The notes: generated by a model not told the origin, from the letters alone. Positions 1 through 5,114 are shown, numbered from the stretch's first letter. The stretch: DNA of 5,410 bases from Porphyromonas sp. (GCA_029983505.1 JASBZK010000067.1:1-5410), one strand, 5' to 3'. Translations and numbers: made by a program.

Positions 1-26
1 GGCCGGATTTTGTTTTTCGGGTCCCT

Positions 27-43
27 GCCCCTCCGGGGCTTTA
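27..43 (+). repeat. GC-rich hairpin repeat, upstream copy
   Basis: GCCCC and GGGGC form a 5-bp stem around a TCC loop, followed by TTTA. The reverse complement of the whole 17-base unit occurs exactly at 1330-1346, on the other side of rhuM. Similar units with three-base loops recur downstream at 1351-1365, 1443-1457, 1469-1485 and 1591-1603. It is read as a member of a short intergenic palindrome family (REP-like). The family name and any function are not known from this window. Confidence 0.6.
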
Positions 44-83
44 CTTGTGGAAGTAATCTTGTCTTGAAAGGTCACTGATGCGT

Positions 84-105
84 CCGCCGTGTTTTAGGCG
101 GTTTT
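84..105 (+). terminator. Weak candidate intrinsic terminator
   Basis: CCGCC (84-88) pairs with GGCGG (97-101) across an 8-base loop, and four T residues follow. It could end transcription of a gene lying left of the window. The stem is only 5 bp and the T run is short, so this is a tentative call. Confidence 0.25.
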
Positions 106-133
106 GTCGAGAATGAAGTCGGATAAAAAGGGT

Positions 134-141
134 TACATTTG
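134..141 (+). promoter_or_regulatory. Candidate Bacteroidetes -7 promoter element for rhuM
   Basis: TACATTTG matches the Bacteroidetes -7 consensus TAnnTTTG at every defined position. The nearest TTTG upstream (103-106) lies 27 bases away, longer than the usual -33/-7 spacing of about 20, so the -33 element is doubtful. If used, transcription would start a few bases after 141, which removes the GTG at 141 as a usable start and favours the ATG at 192. The same 9-mer, TACATTTGT, recurs at 1881-1889 upstream of thrS. Confidence 0.5.
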
Positions 142-191
142 TGTACGACAGTATAACTGTTTCTATCTTAAAACCAGGTTCAGGAAGAAGT

Positions 192-1223
192 ATGGAGCAT
201 AAAGACAGCAACAATGGGAATATCCTCATATATCAATCACAAAATGGACAAATCAAAGTAGATGTTCGTTTTGAAGATGAAACCGTGTGGCTTACGCAAC
301 AACAGATGGCTGAACTCTATCAATCGTCGAGGACGAATGTGGTAGAGCATATTAAGCACATCTATGAGGAAGGAGAATTAGTGGAGCAGGCAACCTGTCG
401 GAAAATCCGACAGGTTCAGAAAGAAGGAAATAGAGAGGTTTCACGAGAACTGCCCTTTTACAATCTCGATATGATTATTTCTCTCGGGTATCGTATTAAG
501 TCGCAAACAGCAACGCATTTCCGCATCTGGGCGACACAAAGACTGCGCGAATACCTCGTCAAAGGCTTTACGCTGAACGACGAACGTTTGAAGTCCGGCT
601 CTTCGTACAACTACTTCCAAGAGCTTCTCGACAGAATACGCGAGATACGCCTCTCAGAGCGTCTCTTTTACCAACAAATCAAGGACATCTACGCCACCAG
701 CATAGACTACGACCCGTCGGACGAAATGACTATCGCCTTCTACAAAGAGGTGCAGAACAAACTCCTTTGGGCAATCAGCGGAAAGACCGCCGCCGAACTC
801 GTCTACCACCGCTCGAACGCCGAACTTCCGATGATGGGGCTAACCTCCACCGAAAAGCAGGGAAAAGTGACGAAAGCGGACATATCGAGAGGGAAGAACT
901 ACCTGAGTGAAGACGAGATCCGCCAGCTCAAACTCATCGTCGAGCAATTCCTTGCCTACGCCGAGATGCAGGCGACGGCACAGAAACCGATGTATATGCG
1001 GGATTGGGTGCAGAAGCTCCGCCTCATCCTGACGATGAACGACAAGAATATCCTCGAGCACGCAGGCTCCATATCGCACGAACTTGCCGTCTCCAAAGCC
1101 ACCAAAGAGTACGAAGCCTACAAGCTAAGAGAACGGGCCATAGAGCACTTCGACAGCCTTAAGGAGCTAAGCCAAGACCTCAAAAGTATAGAAACAAAAA
1201 GAAAGGGCAAAGACAAAGACTGA
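192..1223 (+). CDS. rhuM: RhuM family protein (virulence RhuM-like)
   Basis: A 343-residue protein of the RhuM family (Pfam Virulence_RhuM), named after a Salmonella pathogenicity island 3 gene. Its biochemical role is not established; homologues often sit in accessory regions, including next to type I restriction-modification genes. Residues about 25-63 hold a helix-turn-helix-like segment containing WLTQQQMAELY. Residues about 90-118 hold the conserved NLDMIISLGYRIKS block followed by FRIWAT, a motif resembling phage antirepressor proteins. Residues about 187-217 hold the family block QNKLLWAISGKTAAE and a following PMMGL. The tail is basic. ATG 192 is chosen over the in-frame GTG at 141 because family members start shortly before this point and because a promoter-like -7 element covers 134-141. 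Length is typical, with no frameshift. By hand count bases 181-480 are about 41% GC and 481-840 about 52%. No partner genes are visible. The family call is firm; function and DNA binding are inference. Confidence 0.88.
   Translation: MEHKDSNNGNILIYQSQNGQIKVDVRFEDETVWLTQQQMAELYQSSRTNVVEHIKHIYEEGELVEQATCRKIRQVQKEGNREVSRELPFYNLDMIISLGYRIKSQTATHFRIWATQRLREYLVKGFTLNDERLKSGSSYNYFQELLDRIREIRLSERLFYQQIKDIYATSIDYDPSDEMTIAFYKEVQNKLLWAISGKTAAELVYHRSNAELPMMGLTSTEKQGKVTKADISRGKNYLSEDEIRQLKLIVEQFLAYAEMQATAQKPMYMRDWVQKLRLILTMNDKNILEHAGSISHELAVSKATKEYEAYKLRERAIEHFDSLKELSQDLKSIETKRKGKDKD
392..416 (+). repeat. Perfect 11-bp hairpin inside rhuM
   Basis: AACCTGTCGGA (392-402) is followed by AAA and then its exact reverse complement TCCGACAGGTT (406-416). 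It lies within codons for the peptide TCRKIRQVQ near residues 68-76. A perfect stem of this length with a three-base loop is unusual in coding sequence. It has no following T run, so it is not a standard terminator. It may reflect RNA structure near the 5' end of the message, or the coding constraint of a conserved peptide. Confidence 0.75.
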
Positions 1224-1226
1224 CAG

Positions 1227-1246
1227 ACAGAGTCCCTTATCTCTGT
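1227..1246 (+). terminator. Weak stem-loop just after rhuM
   Basis: ACAGAG (1227-1232) pairs with CTCTGT (1241-1246) around an 8-base loop, beginning 4 bases after the rhuM stop codon. There is no T run after it, so intrinsic termination is doubtful. It may protect the 3' end or simply be chance. Confidence 0.25.
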
Positions 1247-1329
1247 GTCGCCATCGAAATTCGGGACACGAGATACACCTCCGTGCAGGACGAACGCATT
1301 AGAAACTTTGCCAACAAAGAATCATCGGA

Positions 1330-1365
1330 TAAAGCCCCGGAGGGGCGGGCGGCTCCAACGGAGCC
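1330..1365. repeat. Two adjacent REP-like hairpins
   Basis: The first hairpin is GCCCC-GGA-GGGGC at 1334-1346. With its flank (1330-1346) it is the exact reverse complement of 27-43. Four bases later comes GGCTCC-AAC-GGAGCC at 1351-1365, a 6-bp stem with a three-base loop. Both share the pattern of a stem ending in CC/GG that encloses three bases, as in the other copies in this window. Confidence 0.6.
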
Positions 1366-1378
1366 GAATCTTGGCAGA

Positions 1379-1414
1379 CCGGCACGAAGACCGCGTCAGC
1401 GGCCGATGTGCCGG
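1379..1414 (+). repeat. Nested hairpin, 7-5-4 geometry, copy A
   Basis: CCGGCAC (1379-1385) pairs with GTGCCGG (1408-1414). Inside are five unpaired bases on each side (GAAGA and CCGAT), then CCGC (1391-1394) pairing with GCGG (1399-1402) around GTCA. The geometry is almost the same as that of the unrelated-looking hairpin at 1514-1548, and both have GA before and CC after the inner stem. Confidence 0.5.
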
Positions 1415-1440
1415 GGACGGGGCGTTCTTTCTTGATTTCT

Positions 1441-1486
1441 GTGGCTCCGTAGGAGCCAAATAGCTATTCAGCTCCTACGGAGCTGT
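1441..1486. repeat. Large palindrome of about 46 bases
   Basis: GCTCCGTAGGAGC (1444-1456) is the exact reverse complement of GCTCCTACGGAGC (1471-1483), and the centre AATAGCTATT (1459-1468) is itself a perfect palindrome. Only two base-pair positions (1457/1470 and 1458/1469) fail; the outer pairs 1441-1443 with 1484-1486 are G-T type. Each arm is also a hairpin with a three-base loop, so the element can fold as one long cruciform or as two small hairpins. There is no T run, so simple termination is unlikely. It looks like two inverted REP-like units joined. Confidence 0.7.
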
Positions 1487-1513
1487 AAAAGGGATTAGGA
1501 TATCACTGATGTC

Positions 1514-1548
1514 CCGTGGCTGCGAGTCCTCCGGACCCTTTGCCACGG
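1514..1548 (+). repeat. Nested hairpin, 7-5-4 geometry, copy B
   Basis: CCGTGGC (1514-1520) pairs with GCCACGG (1542-1548). Five bases on each side (TGCGA and CCTTT) separate it from an inner stem GTCC (1526-1529) with GGAC (1533-1536) around TCC. The layout parallels 1379-1414 although the stem sequences differ. Confidence 0.5.
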
Positions 1549-1560
1549 TCTACCAAGATT

Positions 1561-1590
1561 GTGGCACTCTGTGCCATTCTGTGCCATTCT
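1561..1590 (+). repeat. Three 10-base tandem units
   Basis: GTGCCATTCT occurs twice without interruption (1571-1590). It is preceded by GTGGCACTCT (1561-1570), which matches 8 of 10 bases. This is a small tandem duplication directly before the hairpin at 1591-1603. No function is apparent. Confidence 0.7.
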
Positions 1591-1603
1591 GCCCCTACGG
1601 GGC
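1591..1603 (+). repeat. REP-like hairpin
   Basis: GCCCC-TAC-GGGGC forms a 5-bp stem with a three-base loop. It differs by one loop base from the unit at 27-39 and shares the preceding CT and following CTT with it. It is another member of the palindrome family in this region. Confidence 0.6.
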
Positions 1604-1672
1604 TTACATACAAACTCTAATCTCGAAATGTTTTAATGCGTCAGCCCTGCACCTCCGTGCCTCCGGGAGCAG

Positions 1673-1796
1673 TTTGGTACGGACCAAAAAAGTTTTTTTG
1701 CACAGACCCGGGCTCTGACGAGATACAGACCAAGGTTTTCTCCCCGGTACGTACCAAAATAGCCGCTCCTCCCTATTTATGCTCTGGTACGCTCCG
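1673..1796. repeat. GGTACG-centred inverted repeat cluster
   Basis: TTTGGT (1673-1678) pairs with ACCAAA (1683-1688) around ACGG. GGTACGTACC (1746-1755) is a perfect palindrome followed by AAAA. A third GGTACG lies at 1786-1791. CAGACC recurs at 1703-1708 and 1726-1731. Two units read GGTACG, then G or T, then ACCAAAA. A homopolymer inverted repeat, CAAAAAA-G-TTTTTTTG, spans 1685-1700. The cluster is read as a repetitive intergenic element. I suspect similar elements recur in the same genus, but that is inference. Confidence 0.5.
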
Positions 1797-1880
1797 CACC
1801 TCTCTTTTTCCCTCTGTCCCTTTGACCTCGGATTTTGGCTGATTCTGCTTCTTAGAAAGTGGGGACAAGTGATTTTTGTG

Positions 1881-1888
1881 TACATTTG
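1881..1888 (+). promoter_or_regulatory. Candidate -7 promoter element of the thrS operon
   Basis: TACATTTG is a perfect match to the Bacteroidetes -7 consensus TAnnTTTG. It is well placed, about 60 bases before the thrS ATG, and would give a leader of roughly 50-55 bases. No clear -33 TTTG is seen at the expected distance. The leader after it is A-rich, as is usual before starts in this phylum. This is likely the main promoter of thrS-infC-rpmI-rplT because no comparable match was seen in the later spacers. Confidence 0.6.
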
Positions 1889-1947
1889 TAACCCGATGGG
1901 ATATTTACCAAAGAAATAAAATCGCTTAGGCAAAAGACAGATAAATA

Positions 1948-3924
1948 ATGGATACCATACATATTACGCTTCCTGACGGTTCGGTCAAAGACTACCCCAA
2001 GGGCTCTACCGCTATGCAGATAGCCGAGGACATCAGCCCAAGACTTGCCCGTGAGGTGCTCGTCGCTTCCGTCAACGGTGAGATTTACGACTTAATGCGC
2101 CCGATTAACGAGGACGCAGCGTTGGTGTTGCATAAGTGGGAGGACGAAGAGGCCAAACACGCATTTTGGCACACCAGTTCGCACCTCTTGGCTGAAGCAC
2201 TCACGGAGATGTATCCGGGCATCAAGTTCGGAGTGGGTCCCGCGATAGAGAACGGGTTCTACTATGACGTAGACCCCGGGGAAGGTGTCCAGATAAAGGA
2301 GAGTGATCTGCCTGCCATTGAGGAGAAAATGAAGCAGCTTGCGGCACAGAAATATCAGTTGGTTCGTAAGGATATTTCCAAGCAAGATGCGCTTGACTTC
2401 TGGGGTAAGAAGCACGACCAATATAAGCTCGAACTCATAAATAACCTCGAGGACGGTACCATTACCACTTACACCGTAGGTGATTTTACCGACTTGTGCC
2501 GTGGTCCGCACATCCCGAGTACCGAGCCCATTAAGGCGATTAAGCTTACGAGTGTGGCCGGCGCATATTGGAGAGGCGACGAGCACCGGGAGCAGTTGAC
2601 CCGCATTTACGGCATCACTTTCCCGAAGAAAAAGATGCTGGACGAGTATCTTGCGAAGCTCGAAGAGGCCAAGAAGCGCGACCATAGGAGGCTGGGTAAA
2701 GAGCTCGAACTCTTTGCCTTTTCCGAAAAAGTGGGCGCAGGGCTGCCTCTTTGGCTTCCGAGAGGGACGCAGCTTAGACTGGCACTCGAAGACTACTTGA
2801 AGCGCATTCAGCGCAGATACGGCTACAAGCAGGTGATGACGCCGCACATCGGGAGCAAGCAGCTCTATGTGACGAGCGGACACTGGGCCAAGTATGGCGC
2901 GGATTCTTTCCGGCCCATCACTACGCCCCAGGAGGGTGAGGAGTTTATGCTTAAACCGATGAACTGCCCCCACCACTGCGAGATCTACAAGACGAAGCCC
3001 CACTCGTATCGCGACCTTCCGGTGCGTCTGGCGGAGTTTGGCACCGTGTACCGCTATGAGCAGTCCGGTGAACTGCACGGTCTGACCCGCGTGAGAGGGT
3101 TTACGCAGGACGATGCGCACCTCTTCTGTCGTCCGGATCAGATTAAGGAGGAGTTCAAGAAAGTGATGGAAATCATTTTCATCATCTTCAAGGCTCTGGA
3201 TTTTGACAACTACGAAGCGCAGATTTCGCTCAGAGATCCGAATAACCGCGAAAAGTATATCGGATCGGACGAGAATTGGGAGAAGGCAGAGCGCGCCATC
3301 ATCGAGGCTTGCGAAGAGACCAACCTCAAAACGGTCATCGAATACGGCGAAGCCGCTTTCTACGGTCCCAAACTCGACTTTATGGTGCGTGATGCCATCG
3401 GTAGGAAATGGCAGCTCGGGACGATTCAGGTGGACTATAACCTTCCGGAGCGTTTTGAGCTCGAGTACACCGGAGAGGACAATAAGAAACATCGTCCGGT
3501 GATGATCCACCGGGCACCTTTTGGTTCGATGGAGCGTTTCGTGGCGGTGCTGATAGAGCACACTGCGGGCAAGTTTCCCCTCTGGCTCGCACCCGATCAG
3601 GTCGTGGTGCTGCCCATTAGCGAGAAATATGTGGACTACGCGTATCACGTCGCCAGAGAACTCACAGAGCAGGAAATCCGCGTCAAGGTCGATGATCGTG
3701 GCGAGACTATAGGAAAGAAAATCCGCGAAAACGAATTGATGAAGATTCCTTACCTCCTCATCGTGGGAGAAAAGGAAGAAGCCGACGGAACCGTTTCTGT
3801 ACGTCTACAAGGGCAGGGCGACCAAGGTACGGAAAAAATTGGTACCTTTGCCGAGCAAATTCTACAAAAGGTAGACGCAGAAATGAACGCCTGGCGTTAC
3901 GAACAGGACGCAAAGGCGCAATAA
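1948..3924 (+). CDS. thrS: Threonyl-tRNA synthetase
   Basis: Cytoplasmic class II aminoacyl-tRNA synthetase that charges tRNA-Thr with threonine using ATP and removes mischarged serine. The 658-residue length fits the bacterial full-length enzyme (E. coli has 642). Residues 1-63 form the TGS domain. The editing domain carries H75 and H79 (HTSSH) and D182, C184 and H188 (TDLCRGPH), all expected editing-site residues. The catalytic core follows from about 250: C340 in MNCPHH, H391 in DDAH and H521 in HRAPFGSMERF match the three zinc ligands. Motif 2 is the segment 369-391 with RYEQSGELHGLTRVR. Motif 3 is 521-538. The anticodon-binding domain spans about 548-650. A TAA in frame at 1942-1944 lies two codons before the ATG, fixing the start. 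First gene of a likely operon; infC begins 76 bases after its stop. No T-box or tRNA-like operator was recognised upstream. Confidence 0.98.
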   Translation: MDTIHITLPDGSVKDYPKGSTAMQIAEDISPRLAREVLVASVNGEIYDLMRPINEDAALVLHKWEDEEAKHAFWHTSSHLLAEALTEMYPGIKFGVGPAIENGFYYDVDPGEGVQIKESDLPAIEEKMKQLAAQKYQLVRKDISKQDALDFWGKKHDQYKLELINNLEDGTITTYTVGDFTDLCRGPHIPSTEPIKAIKLTSVAGAYWRGDEHREQLTRIYGITFPKKKMLDEYLAKLEEAKKRDHRRLGKELELFAFSEKVGAGLPLWLPRGTQLRLALEDYLKRIQRRYGYKQVMTPHIGSKQLYVTSGHWAKYGADSFRPITTPQEGEEFMLKPMNCPHHCEIYKTKPHSYRDLPVRLAEFGTVYRYEQSGELHGLTRVRGFTQDDAHLFCRPDQIKEEFKKVMEIIFIIFKALDFDNYEAQISLRDPNNREKYIGSDENWEKAERAIIEACEETNLKTVIEYGEAAFYGPKLDFMVRDAIGRKWQLGTIQVDYNLPERFELEYTGEDNKKHRPVMIHRAPFGSMERFVAVLIEHTAGKFPLWLAPDQVVVLPISEKYVDYAYHVARELTEQEIRVKVDDRGETIGKKIRENELMKIPYLLIVGEKEEADGTVSVRLQGQGDQGTEKIGTFAEQILQKVDAEMNAWRYEQDAKAQ

Positions 3925-4000
3925 AGTGGTTTTCAATAGAACTTACAAGAGAATTATTTACCAACATCCCTACGCTTTTTTACTTATAAGACAGGACTGA

Positions 4001-4684
4001 ATGGCCATAAGGAGAAAAAAGGTTGAGCCCCAAAAGAAAGACCCGGGGCCACAGCTGAGAATCAATAATCAGATTCGTGCAAAAGAGGTCAGACTTGTGG
4101 GTGACAACGTCACGCAAGGCATATACCCGATCCAGCAAGCACGCCGCATCGCAGAGGAGCAGGAACTCGACCTCGTGGAGATTGCGGCAAATGCAGAACC
4201 TCCCGTCTGCCGTGTCCTCGACTATCAAAAGTATCTGTATCAGCAGAAAAAGAAAGCCAAGGAGATGAAGGCCAACCAGACCCAGATCCAGGTCAAAGAG
4301 GTTCGTTTCGGACCTCAGACCGATGACCATGACTACAACTTCAAGCTCAAGCATGCCATCGGGTTCCTTGAGGAAGGGAATAAAGTGAAGGCTTCGGTCT
4401 TTTTCCGCGGACGCTCCATTATGTTCAAAGACCAAGGCGAGCTGCTATTGCTCCGCTTTGCCAGCGATCTTGAGAGCTACGCCATAGTCGAGCAGATGCC
4501 GACGATGGAAGGGAAGCGGATGGGTATGGTGTTCTCTCCCAAGAAAGGTGTCGTCAAGAAGAAGGGCTCCGGCTCCAATCCTACGGACGCCGAAGCTCAG
4601 AAGAAGAAAGAGAAGGGTTCGGAACATACGTCTGTCGAAGCTCCCGCCAAGGAAGTTGACGCGGACTCAAAGGGAGATGAGTGA
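4001..4684 (+). CDS. infC: Translation initiation factor IF-3
   Basis: IF3 binds the 30S subunit, keeps it apart from 50S and checks start-codon pairing with initiator tRNA. The protein has 227 residues. The N-terminal domain spans about 19-88 and starts with RINNQIRAKEVRLVGDN. The family signature region RVLDYQKYLYQQK lies at 71-83 and leads into the Lys-rich linker helix. The C-terminal domain spans about 95-180, with VKEVRFGPQTDDHDYNFK and FRGRSIMF. Residues from about 183 to 227 form a charged, low-complexity tail rich in Lys, Glu, Ser and Ala, longer than the short tail of E. coli IF3. A TGA in frame directly before the ATG (3998-4000) fixes the start. The start is ATG, not the rare AUU used by E. 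coli infC, so that mode of self-control is not expected here. It lies between thrS and rpmI in a conserved order. Confidence 0.98.
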   Translation: MAIRRKKVEPQKKDPGPQLRINNQIRAKEVRLVGDNVTQGIYPIQQARRIAEEQELDLVEIAANAEPPVCRVLDYQKYLYQQKKKAKEMKANQTQIQVKEVRFGPQTDDHDYNFKLKHAIGFLEEGNKVKASVFFRGRSIMFKDQGELLLLRFASDLESYAIVEQMPTMEGKRMGMVFSPKKGVVKKKGSGSNPTDAEAQKKKEKGSEHTSVEAPAKEVDADSKGDE

Positions 4685-4721
4685 TTCCCAAGGTTGGAGC
4701 GCTTTTCTACACTTATCCAAG

Positions 4722-4746
4722 GGTGGTTCTCTCTTGATGTGCCACC
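4722..4746 (+). other. Stem-loop in the infC-rpmI spacer
   Basis: GGTGG (4722-4726) pairs with CCACC (4742-4746) around a 15-base loop. A second weak stem, TTGGA (4694-4698) with TCCAA (4716-4720), lies just upstream. The 114-base spacer is long for an operon of ribosomal genes. E. coli has its L20-binding pseudoknot in the equivalent area, before rpmI, but these stems are short and the link is speculative. Confidence 0.25.
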
Positions 4747-4798
4747 GGAAGATGATTTTATTAACAAACTATTTTCAATCAAACAACTACATTAAGTC

Positions 4799-4993
4799 AT
4801 GCCTAAGCTGAAGACTAATTGCGGTGCTAAGAAGAGATTTACTCTCACCGGATCAGGAAAAATCAAACGCAAGCATGCTTATAAGAGTCACATCCTCACC
4901 AAAAAGACCAAGAAGCAGAAGAGAAATCTTACGCACTTCGGTTTGGTCAACAAGGTGGACGAAAAGCAAGTGAGAGAACTACTCGTACTCTGA
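4799..4993 (+). CDS. rpmI: 50S ribosomal protein bL35
   Basis: A 64-residue, very basic protein of the large ribosomal subunit, of typical length for bL35. The N-terminal MPKLKTNCGAKKRF and the following LTGSGKIKRKHAYKSHIL and TKKTKKQKRNL segments match the family. The Cys at residue 8 stands where Ser is common. A TAA in frame at 4793-4795 lies two codons upstream and fixes the ATG. The sequence before it is AT-rich with no clear Shine-Dalgarno, as usual in Bacteroidetes. It sits 114 bases after infC and 121 bases before rplT in the standard infC-rpmI-rplT order; the downstream spacer looks structured. Confidence 0.97.
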   Translation: MPKLKTNCGAKKRFTLTGSGKIKRKHAYKSHILTKKTKKQKRNLTHFGLVNKVDEKQVRELLVL

Positions 4994-4994
4994 T

Positions 4995-5088
4995 CGTCGG
5001 ACTCGAATAAGTATAGCAGAAAAGTTTAGATTTAGGTAACAGGATGCTTAGCCTGTGGAAAAGTTCGGATTTAGGTCCGACGCTAAGC
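4995..5088 (+). promoter_or_regulatory. Candidate structured regulatory RNA in the rpmI-rplT spacer
   Basis: Several pairings are possible. CGTCGGAC (4995-5002) is fully complementary to GTCCGACG (5075-5082). ACAGG (5039-5043) pairs with CCTGT (5052-5056), and bases of its loop, GCTTAG (5046-5051), pair with CTAAGC (5083-5088), forming a pseudoknot-like contact. TCGGA (5065-5069) pairs with TCCGA (5076-5080) around TTTAGG and competes with the long-range stem. The spacer ends 26 bases before the rplT ATG. In E. coli and Bacillus, L20 represses this operon by binding structured mRNA, so an L20-responsive element is a reasonable but unproven reading. Confidence 0.45.
5019..5076 (+). repeat. Imperfect 19-base direct repeat before rplT
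   Basis: Bases 5019-5037 and 5058-5076 match at 17 of 19 positions: GAAAAGTT, then TA or CG, then GATTTAGGT. The copies start 39 bases apart. Both lie within the structured spacer, and the small hairpin at 5039-5056 sits between them. Two similar protein- or RNA-contact sites, or a duplication, are possible explanations. Confidence 0.65.
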
Positions 5089-5114
5089 GACCAAAAGAAC
5101 AGTTAAAATAACTC

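Larger units (their letters stand above)
1224..1947. other. Palindrome-rich intergenic region without a convincing gene
   Basis: This 724-base stretch separates rhuM from thrS. Open frames here (for example 1245-1463, 1509-1718 and 1604-1933 on the minus strand) are rich in Arg, Pro, Cys and Ser, match no family I recognise, and run across the palindromes, so they look like chance translation of repeats. The region holds about ten short inverted repeats, a 10-base tandem repeat and a GGTACG repeat cluster, listed separately. Only the last 70 bases or so (promoter and A-rich leader) look like ordinary thrS upstream sequence. It resembles the repeat-laden intergenic regions of Bacteroidales genomes. 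Confidence 0.65.

Noticed and set aside
141..191. GTG at 141 as the rhuM start, adding 17 residues
   Set aside because: It overlaps a perfect -7 promoter match, the extra residues do not look like the family N-terminus, and ATG 192 fits better.
1245..1463. A 72-codon open frame after rhuM
   Set aside because: It runs through hairpin repeats, is Arg/Pro-rich, and matches no family I know; probably chance.
130..1894. GGGTTACA (130-137) and its reverse complement (1887-1894) as terminal inverted repeats of an insertion
   Set aside because: Only 8 bases, and both overlap promoter-like elements, so the match is easily due to chance; no target duplication or transposase is seen.
1604..1933. A 109-codon minus-strand frame before thrS
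   Set aside because: Its sequence is the translation of the GGTACG repeat cluster and it overlaps the likely thrS promoter and leader; no domain seen.
1224..1947. CRISPR array in the repeat-rich region
   Set aside because: Repeats are short palindromes of differing sequence and spacing, with no regular repeat-spacer pattern.
1889..1947. tRNA-like operator or T-box controlling thrS
   Set aside because: The likely leader is only about 55 bases, A-rich, with no anticodon-like stem or T-box sequence visible.
2092..3648. A 518-codon open frame on the minus strand inside thrS
   Set aside because: It lies wholly opposite a strongly conserved thrS, shows no recognisable domain, and is explained by codon use of the sense gene.
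3925..4000. Separate promoter or terminator between thrS and infC
   Set aside because: No TAnnTTTG match and no stem followed by T residues; the short spacer fits one operon.
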